12,772 bases of DNA from CAZJGF01 sp964545665 (GCA_964545665.1 CAZJGF010000044.1:1-12772); one strand, 5' to 3'; shown: positions 7,236 through 12,772, numbered from the stretch's first letter. Notes: generated from the sequence alone by a model not told the origin. Numbers and translations are program-made.

Positions 7236-7656
7236 GCGATGGCCACTCTCGCTTAACTAGGTTCGCTTGCTCAACAGGCGTTTCCGCTTCTGACATATTT
7301 TAGCACAAGCGGAGTAGCCCCAACTGGTTAATCAGGAAGCACAGAAACTCCAGGAGTTCTGGTTAGCTGGGTATCAGTACCAGAGCACAATGAGTGGCTG
7401 AGATAAACACATCCGGGTGCCGAATATGGTTGCAACTCTGGAGAAAAGCCTAAGCTCCGGCTCGAACTCCAATTGTTGAGGTGATTCTGAGCCGAGCTTC
7501 GCGAGAGAAAAGTGCTTGCGACAAAGGGCTGTATTGGAGTGAACAGTACCCTGTTTCATTCACTGACCAGTGGGCAGAAGCTTTGGGATGAAGGTGGGGG
7601 AGCTAAGAGAGATGCGTCCAATTCCGATGCCAAAAGAGTACGCTTTAACGATCGCT
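7236..7656. other. Noncoding stretch with several inverted repeats
   Basis: I find no convincing gene in these 421 bases between the MazG-like gene and the dehydrogenase. A 61-codon minus-strand frame at 7374-7559 resembles no family I know, lacks a ribosome binding site and is probably chance. The stretch does hold dyads. One is at 7342-7361 (CAGAAACTCC / GGAGTTCTG, one bulge). Another is at 7452-7463 with 7489-7499 (11 base pairs, one bulged C). A weaker one is at 7541-7557 (GAACAG / CTGTTTC). None is followed by a T-run on either strand, so these are not standard terminators. It could be a decayed element or a structured RNA; neither can be shown here. Confidence 0.4.
7452..7499. repeat. 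Imperfect inverted repeat, 11-bp arms
   Basis: The left arm AAGCTCCGGCTC (7452-7463) pairs with the right arm GAGCCGAGCTT (7489-7499) over 11 base pairs with one bulged C. The loop is 25 bases and contains the small palindrome CAATTG. It is the strongest dyad in the noncoding stretch. No T-run follows on either side. Function is unknown. Confidence 0.5.
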
Positions 7657-8505
7657 TTAGTGAGCTGTTAGGCGACCACCGTCCACGTTAATGGACTGAC
7701 CCGTCATAAAGCTAGCTTCGTCCGAACAAAGGAAGATAATAACGCTGGCCAATTCCTCAGGATAGCCGACCCGCTTCATAGGGGTGAGGGGCACAGTATC
7801 AGCGTGTACAATATTCGCAGCTTCCATCATGTCAATGCCCTTCTCACGTGCCACCTTCCACACTTCAATGTCGGAGGCAATGCTAGTGGGAAATCGCCCA
7901 GGGCAAACAGCATTGACCCTGATATTATGGGGGGCTAACTCTATGGCCAGAACTTGTGTCAAGCCAATCACCCCGAACTTCGAGGCGCAATAAGCACCGT
8001 GATCTGCCATGCCCATCTTACCTGCCCGCGAAGATACATTGACTATCGCACCGCCGCCACCCTGCCCGACCATGTGTCTGGCTACAGACTGGCAGCAGTA
8101 GAAGACCCCGTTAAGATTGACTGCTATAGTGCGGCACCAATCATCCTCCTTAGACTCAAGGACAGGGCCTCTAGTAATGATCCCCGCATTGGCAACGAGG
8201 AAGTCGATATGCCCAAACTCAGCGAGGGCCTTGTCTACCATAGCCTGAACCTGCTTTCGGTCGCTAATATCAGCGGTGATAGCGAGCCCCTGTACACCCT
8301 GCGCCTTGATCTCCTTGACAACACTATCGAGCCCCATCCAACCTTCTGTCTTTTCCTCTTCAGGAAATTGCTCTGGCGGCCGAAAGCGACTGTTCACTAC
8401 AACGTTTGCTCCCTCCATAGCAAAACGTACAGCAGTAGCATGACCAAAGCCACGCTTGCGAGCCGCACCGGTGACCAGAGCTACCTTGTCTTTGAAATTA
8501 TACAT
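7657..8505 (-). CDS. Short-chain dehydrogenase/reductase (SDR family)
   Basis: This is a classical NAD(P)-dependent oxidoreductase of 282 residues. A variant glycine-rich nucleotide motif, TGAARKRGFG, is at residues 12-21. Next come VANAGI (104-109), an active-site serine in VNVSSRAGKMG (155-165), the YCASK catalytic Tyr-Lys pair (Y172, K176), RVNAVCPG (196-203) and the closing FMTGQSINVDGG. An acidic, proline-containing insert (about residues 42-58) follows the second beta strand. The lid region (about 204-245, up to VPLTPMKRVG) suggests a hydroxyacyl or small alcohol/ketone substrate, but specificity cannot be read. I chose the ATG at 8505 because the Rossmann fold then begins as usual. A GTG at 8529 would add eight residues. 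A well-matched promoter at 8582-8611 indicates its own transcription. Confidence 0.9.
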   Translation of the reverse strand: MYNFKDKVALVTGAARKRGFGHATAVRFAMEGANVVVNSRFRPPEQFPEEEKTEGWMGLDSVVKEIKAQGVQGLAITADISDRKQVQAMVDKALAEFGHIDFLVANAGIITRGPVLESKEDDWCRTIAVNLNGVFYCCQSVARHMVGQGGGGAIVNVSSRAGKMGMADHGAYCASKFGVIGLTQVLAIELAPHNIRVNAVCPGRFPTSIASDIEVWKVAREKGIDMMEAANIVHADTVPLTPMKRVGYPEELASVIIFLCSDEASFMTGQSINVDGGRLTAH

Positions 8506-8535
8506 TTTCCACTTTTGCCCCCTTTCCACATTCGC

Positions 8536-8548
8536 TTGAATAAATCAA
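8536..8548. promoter_or_regulatory. Short near-palindrome in the dehydrogenase leader
   Basis: TTGAATAAATCAA pairs at all but one symmetric position (TTGA...TCAA). It lies between the candidate promoter and the start codon of the dehydrogenase gene, where an operator could act. With arms of only four bases it may be chance. Confidence 0.2.
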
Positions 8549-8581
8549 ACATAGCTTGCATGCTTATTTCGTGTGCGATTA

Positions 8582-8611
8582 ATTCTAGTCTCCACTCATA
8601 CTAGTCGTCAA
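8582..8611 (-). promoter_or_regulatory. Candidate sigma70-type promoter for the SDR gene
   Basis: On the minus strand TTGACG (8606-8611, five of six) and TAGAAT (8582-8587, five of six) are 18 bases apart. Transcription would start near 8575, giving a leader of about 70 bases before the ATG at 8505. This suggests that the dehydrogenase is transcribed independently of the VOC gene upstream. The match is read directly; activity is inferred. Confidence 0.55.
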
Positions 8612-8695
8612 TGCCCTGGAATGCAAAGATTTATTGGTGCCCGTTTAGCTACTGCTGCGGCCACTGCCCTCTCATGACGCAGCCCCGGGTGTCCT

Positions 8696-9178
8696 TTATT
8701 CGCTAATGGGGAATCCAGTAGCAGGATGCAAGTTAACACTCTTAGGAGCCTCCATCATCTCCAGGGTGATGCCGTCCGGTCCCTTCAGATAGCAGATGCC
8801 CCAGCCCTTGAGAGCGCCAGCCCCGGCCCAGAGCGGCGAATGATTGAACTTGACTCCCTTGGCAGTAAGGTCATCGTACATCTTCTGAATGTCGTCCACC
8901 TCCAAGGCGAGGTGTGCTACACCTACGTTGCATGTCTTGAGGTCAATCTTGTTGCCCTTCGGTGCCACATATTCGATCAGCTCGATGTTGCCGTTGCCTG
9001 GTGTGGTTACATTAGAGATCCTGAGTGAGGCACCGGGCATTTGCAGAATCTGCTCAATGCGCTCGCCCTTTACCTCCCTGATGGGGGTCGCCTCTAATCC
9101 CAGAAGGTCGTGGAAAAAGTGGATGGCCTCTTCGAGGTTGCTTACAGTAAAACTGAAATGCTGAATTCCTGTTATCAT
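8696..9178 (-). CDS. VOC superfamily protein (glyoxalase/epimerase/dioxygenase fold)
   Basis: This 160-residue protein has the two paired beta-alpha-beta-beta-beta modules of the vicinal oxygen chelate fold. The four positions that normally bind the metal are all filled: H7 (IQHFSFTV), E66 (NIELIEY), H89 (AHLALEV) and E140 (ITLEMME). The metal site therefore looks intact. The family includes glyoxalase I, methylmalonyl-CoA epimerase, extradiol dioxygenases and lyases. LYHxLLGLE-like and KGPDGITLEMME stretches do not decide among them, so I give no specific function. The ATG is preceded by a textbook AAGGAGGT, four bases away. A promoter match lies at 9251-9279 and a large dyad in the leader. 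The SDR gene lies 190 bases downstream on the same strand. A shared catabolic pathway is possible but rests on proximity only. Confidence 0.88.
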   Translation of the reverse strand: MITGIQHFSFTVSNLEEAIHFFHDLLGLEATPIREVKGERIEQILQMPGASLRISNVTTPGNGNIELIEYVAPKGNKIDLKTCNVGVAHLALEVDDIQKMYDDLTAKGVKFNHSPLWAGAGALKGWGICYLKGPDGITLEMMEAPKSVNLHPATGFPISE

Positions 9179-9201
9179 TTCTACCTCCTTAAGTGGTTCT
9201 G

Positions 9202-9237
9202 CACAAGCTACTATTGGGGCAGCCCCATATGCTTGTG
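9202..9237 (-). promoter_or_regulatory. Nested dyad in the 5' leader of the VOC gene
   Basis: The outer arms CACAAGC (9202-9208) and GCTTGTG (9231-9237) are perfect seven-base complements. Inside them TGGGGC (9215-9220) and GCCCCA (9222-9227) form a second perfect pair about one central base. The element lies between the candidate -10 box (9251-9256) and the ribosome binding site (9183-9190), so it would form a hairpin at the very 5' end of the mRNA. It could act as an operator, an RNA stabiliser or a translational control element. The symmetry is seen; the role is inferred. Confidence 0.55.
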
Positions 9238-9250
9238 ATTTTGTAGTGAA

Positions 9251-9279
9251 ATTATGCCCCTTCGGAATGCGAAAAGCAA
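9251..9279 (-). promoter_or_regulatory. Candidate promoter for the VOC gene
   Basis: On the minus strand TTGCTT (9274-9279, three of six) precedes CATAAT (9251-9256, five of six) with an ideal 17-base spacer. Transcription would begin near 9244, placing the nested dyad at 9202-9237 in the leader. The weak -35 box would suit an activated or regulated promoter. Confidence 0.45.
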
Positions 9280-9294
9280 TAAGTTAGCCTTGAC

Positions 9295-9327
9295 GCTGAG
9301 CTGGCTCCGGCCTCTCAGCCGGGAGCC
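9295..9327. repeat. Two overlapping, mutually exclusive GC-rich hairpins
   Basis: GGCTCCGGC (9303-9311) pairs with GCCGGGAGCC (9318-9327) with one bulged G and a six-base loop. The alternative pair GCTGAG (9295-9300) and CTCAGC (9314-9319) shares bases with the first, so both cannot form at once. They lie between the divergent VOC and NYN promoters. No T-run follows, which argues against an intrinsic terminator. Confidence 0.4.
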
Positions 9328-9351
9328 TCCAGGCGCACTCGCTCAGGTAGA

Positions 9352-9380
9352 TGGAATGAGGAGACTTGCTACTGTATAAT
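9352..9380 (+). promoter_or_regulatory. Candidate promoter for the NYN-HIT gene pair
   Basis: A perfect -10 hexamer TATAAT stands at 9375-9380. The best -35 at 17 bases is TGGAAT (9352-9357), which matches only three of six. Transcription would start near 9387, about 55 bases ahead of the NYN start codon. The strong -10 carries most of the support. Confidence 0.45.
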
Positions 9381-9441
9381 GGTCTCATGGGGAGCGTATG
9401 TATTGCCAAAAGTAATTAGCCAGTCTTAAGGGGGGAAGGCT

Positions 9442-10029
9442 ATGGAAGATAGAGTTGCGATTTTCATAGATGGAAGCAATCTGTATCATGCTCTGAAAAA
9501 CAATTTTAGGCGCCACGACCTCAACTTTGCCGAGTTTGCCAGTAAGCTTTGTGGTTTGAGACGTTTATTCCGGACATATTATTACAACGTCTTGCAGGAC
9601 CCGACTCAACGGCCTGATAGCTATCATGAACAGCAGGAATTCCTTGATATTCTGCGCAAAACACCCTATCTGGAAGCTCGACTGGGAAGCACGAAAATGT
9701 CACAGGGTGTCTCTGTTGAGAAGGGCATAGATGTTATGTTGGCTACAGACCTGCTATATTTCGCCTGGAATAATTTCTATGACGTGGCAGTGCTGGTGAG
9801 CGGGGACTCTGACTTCGCCTACGCTCTTCAAGCGGTGAAAAACATGGGCAAACATGTTGAGGTAGCCTACTTCGAGAGTGGGGTATCCAAGGATCTTTTG
9901 AATGTAGCCGATGATCGGCATGTGCTCGACCGAACCTTTTTCAAAGGTTTGTGGGCGGGTAAACGTCGAGCCAAATGGAGAAAAGTAAGCGGAGAGGGTA
10001 AAAGTAAGACTAGTCCAGGTGGCGAGTGA
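9442..10029 (+). CDS. NYN domain (LabA/DUF88-like) putative ribonuclease
   Basis: This 195-residue protein has the NYN fold, a PIN-like nuclease fold. The expected acidic metal-binding residues are present: D10 in AIFIDGSNLYHAL (with N13), D97 in VEKGIDVMLATDLL (with D103), and D122 and D124 in VSGDSDFAYAL. The central YYYNVLQD strand and the closing VEVAYFE strand fit the family as well. A basic, low-complexity tail (about 173-195, rich in K, R, G and S) could contact nucleic acid. The ATG follows a G-rich ribosome binding site (GGGGGAAGG). The biological role of most such bacterial proteins is unknown. RNA cleavage is the family-based expectation, not something shown here. The HIT gene follows 64 bases downstream on the same strand and is probably cotranscribed. 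Confidence 0.87.
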   Translation: MEDRVAIFIDGSNLYHALKNNFRRHDLNFAEFASKLCGLRRLFRTYYYNVLQDPTQRPDSYHEQQEFLDILRKTPYLEARLGSTKMSQGVSVEKGIDVMLATDLLYFAWNNFYDVAVLVSGDSDFAYALQAVKNMGKHVEVAYFESGVSKDLLNVADDRHVLDRTFFKGLWAGKRRAKWRKVSGEGKSKTSPGGE

Positions 10030-10093
10030 GTCTGCCTGAGATGAAATAGTTGTATTGGAAAAGGTTAGTAGGTTAAAATTCTGGTAGGTAAGC

Positions 10094-10441
10094 ATGGCTG
10101 AGGAATGTCTTTTTTGCCGCATTGTTGCTGGTGAGATACCCAGTGACGTCGTTTATCAAGATCAGGAAGTGTTGGCTTTCAGGGATATCAACCCCCAGGC
10201 GCCCAAACATATAATCATCATACCCAAGGTTCATATCGCCTCTCTGGCGGAGCTTACTGAGCAACAACAGGGACTTATGGGGCGCTTGGTAATCTTAGCT
10301 AGGGATCTAGCTAAGAAAGAAGGGATAGCAGAAAGGGGCTATCGCCTAGCCATAAATTGTGGCCCTGAAGGTGGTCAGGTCATACCACACCTTCACCTCC
10401 ACCTTATTGGTGGCAGGAGGTTGAACGGTCAACTGGGCTAG
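10094..10441 (+). CDS. HIT family (HINT-type) nucleotide phosphoramidase/hydrolase
   Basis: This small cytosolic protein of 115 residues belongs to the HINT branch of the histidine triad family. Such enzymes hydrolyse AMP-linked phosphoramidates and acyl adenylates. The triad HLHLH is at H99, H101 and H103, followed by LIGGRRL. CLFCRIVAGEIPS (5-17) carries the N-terminal zinc-type cysteine pair found in many bacterial members, and AFRDINPQAPKHIIIIPK (28-45) is the conserved core. NCGPEGGQ (88-95) supplies the expected residues before the triad. Length is normal. The ATG has only a modest GGTAGG upstream. Its stop codon overlaps that of ispH, read on the other strand, through the palindrome CTAG. 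Confidence 0.94.
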   Translation: MAEECLFCRIVAGEIPSDVVYQDQEVLAFRDINPQAPKHIIIIPKVHIASLAELTEQQQGLMGRLVILARDLAKKEGIAERGYRLAINCGPEGGQVIPHLHLHLIGGRRLNGQLG

Positions 10442-11337
10442 AGAGACTTCAGTTTGTCTACTACCTCCTCTACGGCTTTGTCCGGTGTGGATGCTCCAGC
10501 AGTGATACCTACGCGTTGCTTACCTATCAGCCAGGAACTGTCCACATCTCTAGCTCTTTCCACTAGATACGTTTCCACTATGGGTGAGCATGCTTCAACC
10601 AGACGTCTGGTATTGGCGCTATTATGCCCCCCCACCACTATCATAAGCTGAACTTTTTTGGCCAATTCTATAGCAGCTTCTCGGCGTCTTTGCGTTGCCT
10701 GACACAAAGTATTGATAATGTGTAGCGCTTCAACTTTGGCAGGAAGGGCGGCCATGAGCTGCTGGCTAAACTCAACAAAAGCAGGCCAGCTCTGGGTGGT
10801 TTGAGATATGATGCCCAACCGATGGAGATTATTTTGGTGCTTCCTTTCCTCTAATTCGTTCATGGTTAGAGCTTCGGCTGGCAATAACAAAGAGGATATG
10901 GCGCCTTGTTTCACGTTAAGAGCAGCTATGCCTTTGTTCTTTGCCCAACCTAGCAATCCTTTAACCTCAGTGTGTTCTGCTTCCCCAAAGACGATGACAT
11001 CAAAACCAGCCTCAGTCAGTTCCTTGACTGTGTTTTGGGCCTTGCTAACTGTAGGGCAGGTGGTATCAATGATGTGAATATGACGAGCTTCGATTTCAGC
11101 TAGCACCGAGGGGCTCACTCCGTGGGTGGGAATAGCCAGGAATCTACCTTTGACTTGCTCCAGTTCATCTACTGGGCTTATTCCTATTTCGGCCAATTCT
11201 TGCACCAACTGTTGATTATGTGCTATTGGGCCGAGGGTCTCTATCTTGCCGTATTTGCCTGCTGCCTCTTTCAATAGCTTAATGGCTCGCCTCACCCCGA
11301 AGCACAAACCGAGCTCTCGGGACTTCTCAATCTCCAT
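10438..11337 (-). CDS. ispH: 4-hydroxy-3-methylbut-2-enyl diphosphate reductase
   Basis: This [4Fe-4S] enzyme carries out the last step of the MEP pathway, reducing HMBPP to IPP and DMAPP. The three cluster cysteines are C12 (LCFGVRRA), C94 (DTTCPTV) and C212 (NTLCQATQ). Substrate-binding and catalytic residues of the family are seen as H40 (GPIAHN), H72 (PTHGV), H122 and E124 (EAEHTEVKG), the SQTTQ threonines near 180, and GGHNSANT (237-244). The ATG is preceded by GAGGAG and overlaps the end of plsC by 11 bases, showing tight coupling. At residues about 145-172 the protein has a longer hydrophilic segment than I expect for IspH before LGIISQTTQ. That segment coincides with a degenerate match to the palindromic repeat. 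Active-site residues are intact. Confidence 0.95.
   Translation of the reverse strand: MEIEKSRELGLCFGVRRAIKLLKEAAGKYGKIETLGPIAHNQQLVQELAEIGISPVDELEQVKGRFLAIPTHGVSPSVLAEIEARHIHIIDTTCPTVSKAQNTVKELTEAGFDVIVFGEAEHTEVKGLLGWAKNKGIAALNVKQGAISSLLLPAEALTMNELEERKHQNNLHRLGIISQTTQSWPAFVEFSQQLMAALPAKVEALHIINTLCQATQRRREAAIELAKKVQLMIVVGGHNSANTRRLVEACSPIVETYLVERARDVDSSWLIGKQRVGITAGASTPDKAVEEVVDKLKSL
10871..10889 (-). repeat. Possible degenerate copy of the palindromic repeat in ispH
   Basis: On the minus strand TGTTATTGCCAGCCGAAGC matches 17 of 19 bases of a repeat-type left part (TGTCATTGCGAGCCGAAGC), but the right end AATCTC is not kept. It encodes LLPAEA at residues 151-156, in a segment that looks longer than usual for IspH. 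It could be an old, decayed insertion or chance. Confidence 0.35.
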
Positions 11338-11968
11338 AGACTCCTCGATTTTCCAGTGGCAGGAGGGCGGCGATTTCTTTCATCATGAGGTCGGTTAGTG
11401 ATTTAGTCTGTGACTTGGTTAACCTGCCATTGGCAGGAGGGAGCTTAAATGGTTGCCCAATGTTGATGAGTATGCGATGACGCTTACATAGCCAACTTAT
11501 GCCTCTAAGTTTTTCTGTGCCTATGATACCGACTGGAAGGAGGGGAATGCCCATTCGCGAAGCGAGTACGGCAGAGCCTGGTTTCCCCGGTAGGAGCTTG
11601 CCATTGTGGTTTCTCTTACCTTCAGGGAACATTCCCAGAACTAACCTCTCGTTTAGCAGGTTTTTGGCTTGGTTCATCGTCTCCTGCTTGTCCGCAATTG
11701 TCCCCCGGCGGTGTATTGAAAAGGCTTGTGCCCAGCGGATAATAATGCTTAGAAAAGGATAGTGGAAAAGTTCCTCTTTGGCCATAAAGTTGATCCACCG
11801 GGGGAAGATAGAAATCAGCAGTATTGGATCAACGAGGTGAACATGATTTGCCACCACGATGAGCGGACCATCTAAGGGTACATTCTCCCTCCCGTTGACT
11901 TTCCAGGAGAGAGAAACCCTGAGGAAGAATCTGATAATAGCTAAGACAATCCTTTGAGACCGAGTCAC
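11327..11968 (-). CDS. plsC: 1-acyl-sn-glycerol-3-phosphate acyltransferase (PlsC-like)
   Basis: This membrane-associated acyltransferase adds a second acyl chain to lysophosphatidic acid, giving phosphatidic acid. The HX4D catalytic motif is NHVHLVDP with H42 and D47. FPEGKRN (114-120) is the glycerophosphate-binding motif, with lysine where FPEGTRS usually has threonine. VGIIGTEKL provides the later conserved block. Hydrophobic stretches at 7-20 and around 35-55 suggest membrane contact. The start is a GTG at 11968 with AGAGGGG about 11 bases upstream; no ATG or TTG fits better. Its 213-residue length is normal for bacterial PlsC. It lies between cmk and ispH on one strand, an arrangement I recall from Dehalococcoides. 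The exact acceptor is assumed from family. Confidence 0.88.
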   Translation of the reverse strand: MTRSQRIVLAIIRFFLRVSLSWKVNGRENVPLDGPLIVVANHVHLVDPILLISIFPRWINFMAKEELFHYPFLSIIIRWAQAFSIHRRGTIADKQETMNQAKNLLNERLVLGMFPEGKRNHNGKLLPGKPGSAVLASRMGIPLLPVGIIGTEKLRGISWLCKRHRILINIGQPFKLPPANGRLTKSQTKSLTDLMMKEIAALLPLENRGVYGD

Positions 11969-12011
11969 GATTCACACTACCCCTCTGGCGTCATTATAAG
12001 CCTACTTCTAG

Positions 12012-12042
12012 TGTCATTGCGAGCCAAAGGCCAAGCAATCTC
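12012..12042 (+). repeat. Interspersed palindromic repeat, copy C, between cmk and plsC
   Basis: On the plus strand this 31-base unit starts TGTCATTGCGAGCC and ends CCAAGCAATCTC. The ends match copies A and B, and the centre AAAGG differs. It fills about a third of the 84-base gap between the cmk stop and the plsC start, in the opposite orientation to copies A and B and to the genes beside it. It has no T-run and is not a standard terminator. Confidence 0.75.
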
Positions 12043-12052
12043 CGTTGCCAAG

Positions 12053-12736
12053 TTAGACAGCCAAATCATATATTTTGTCCACTACCTGCTCTAAGCTAAG
12101 TTTTTCAGTATCAATGATTATGGCATCGGCAGCGGGCTTAAGAGGGGAGATGGCTCTGTGGGTATCAGTGGCATCGCGCTGCCTTAACTCAGCGAGAACA
12201 GTAGGGTAGTCTACTTCCCTTCCCCGTTCAAGCAATTCCCTGTAGCGGCGGTTAGCTCTCTCCTCAACGGAAGCTACCAAGAAGATCTTCAGCTCAGCCC
12301 AGGGCAAAACCACTGTGCCTATGTCTCTGCCGGCCATTATGAGTTTCCCTCTGTGGGCTATTCTGCGCTGCTCAGCTACCATTTTTTGTCGCACTCCAGC
12401 CACCTTTGATACTAGGGAAACCTTCTCCTCTATCCAGGAGCAAGCTAGCTGGGAAGATATATCTTCATCGTCAATGAGGACGGAAAGACATCCTTGTTGA
12501 CATGGAACGAAATCAAATCTGGTCATGTTAGCTAGATGAGAGAGTTTGTTTTCATCCTCAGGAGAGATGCCTAATTTGAGAACTTTCCAGGTAAAGGTTC
12601 GATACATGAGTCCAGTATCAAAGAAGGAGAAGCTCAGTTTCCTAGCTAGCAGCGAGCCAACGCTGCTCTTGCCCACTGCCACAGGACCATCTATAGCAAT
12701 TAGCTCCGAACTCAAGTCAAGAGTGTAGTATAGCAA
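12053..12736 (-). CDS. cmk: Cytidylate kinase
   Basis: This enzyme phosphorylates CMP and dCMP with ATP, recycling nucleotides released by lipid and RNA turnover. The P-loop is IDGPVAVGKSSVGSLLA, with GPVAVGKSS at 17-25, where GPAGSGKST is usual. FDTGLMYR (39-46), MAGRDIGTVV (134-143), RANRRYREL (160-168) and RQRDATDTHRAISPL (185-199) are the CMP-binding and lid motifs of the family. No ATG precedes the P-loop. An in-frame TAG lies four codons upstream of the TTG at 12736, and a second TTG at 12715 would give the more usual short N-terminus. Neither has a ribosome binding site, so the start is uncertain. It is the first gene of the cmk-plsC-ispH group in this window. Confidence 0.93.
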   Translation of the reverse strand: MLYYTLDLSSELIAIDGPVAVGKSSVGSLLARKLSFSFFDTGLMYRTFTWKVLKLGISPEDENKLSHLANMTRFDFVPCQQGCLSVLIDDEDISSQLACSWIEEKVSLVSKVAGVRQKMVAEQRRIAHRGKLIMAGRDIGTVVLPWAELKIFLVASVEERANRRYRELLERGREVDYPTVLAELRQRDATDTHRAISPLKPAADAIIIDTEKLSLEQVVDKIYDLAV

Positions 12737-12772
12737 ATATGTCGGCTAACTAAAATAGACAAAAGCCGGATA

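Noticed and set aside
7455..7480. GTTCGAGCC on the minus strand, resembling a tRNA T-arm
   Set aside because: The flanking bases do not form a five-base-pair T stem, and no acceptor, D or anticodon arms can be placed around it.
7374..7559. Minus-strand frame of 61 codons in the noncoding stretch
   Set aside because: It has no recognisable domain and no ribosome binding site, and it overlaps inverted repeats. I cannot support it as a gene.
7641..7659. CGCTTTA repeated 12 bases apart at the dehydrogenase stop codon
   Set aside because: A seven-base direct repeat found once is within chance expectation and has no linked structure.
7960..7995. CCAATCACC...GCGCAATAAG in the dehydrogenase gene as a further repeat copy
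   Set aside because: The similarity is limited to a few bases, and the stretch encodes the conserved YCASKFGVIGLT active-site helix.
7954..8604. Open plus-strand frame of 216 codons opposite the dehydrogenase gene
   Set aside because: The minus strand here encodes a full SDR with all its motifs. The plus-strand frame shows no family resemblance and extends over the SDR promoter region.
8654..8683. GCTGCG/CGCAGC hairpin just downstream of the VOC stop codon, considered as a terminator
   Set aside because: The stem has only six base pairs around an 18-base loop, and no T-run follows on the minus strand.
11555..11567. CGCGAAGCGAG in plsC, resembling the centre of the palindromic repeat
   Set aside because: The ATTGC/GCAAT ends are missing, and the codons encode the ordinary ASRMGIP motif of the family.

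Overview
The window reads as an ordinary stretch of bacterial chromosome from an anaerobe of moderate GC content. The closest fit I can suggest is the Chloroflexota (Dehalococcoidia-like). That rests on the cmk-plsC-ispH gene order, which I recall from Dehalococcoides, on an anaerobic-style complement (NadA, IspH and MiaB Fe-S enzymes), and on short palindromic repeats of the TGTCATTGC...GCAATCTC type. This placement is inference, made without any database search. Coding density is high and almost every gene belongs to a recognisable family.

Layout, left to right. (1) Bases 1-1674, plus strand: the end of a metal-type ABC transporter ATPase, its ABC-3 family permease, and a class I SAM methyltransferase, packed with overlaps into one operon. 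(2) Bases 1652-6738, minus strand: miaB, yajC, nadA, nadB, nadC, probably one operon from a promoter at about 6763-6792. It holds the whole de novo aspartate-to-nicotinate-mononucleotide route. (3) Bases 6834-9178, minus strand: looser accessory genes. These are a MazG-like nucleotide pyrophosphohydrolase, a 421-base noncoding stretch with several inverted repeats, a short-chain dehydrogenase with its own promoter, and a VOC (glyoxalase-fold) protein with a promoter and a large dyad in its leader. (4) Bases 9442-10441, plus strand: a NYN-domain nuclease-like protein and a HIT-family nucleotide hydrolase. (5) Bases 10438-12736, minus strand: cmk, plsC, ispH, linking CMP phosphorylation, phosphatidic acid synthesis and the last step of the MEP isoprenoid pathway.

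The most interesting structure is not a gene. A short interspersed repeat ending in ATTGC/GCAAT occurs three times clearly: inside nadC, inside nadB, and between cmk and plsC. A degenerate fourth candidate lies in ispH. The nadC and nadB copies lie in frame and encode an extra surface-loop-like segment. The two are read in different frames, so the DNA rather than the peptide appears to be what is conserved. This resembles the in-frame palindromic elements known from Rickettsia. I see no phage, IS element, CRISPR array, tRNA or rRNA, and no obvious multi-gene novel defence or metabolic system.
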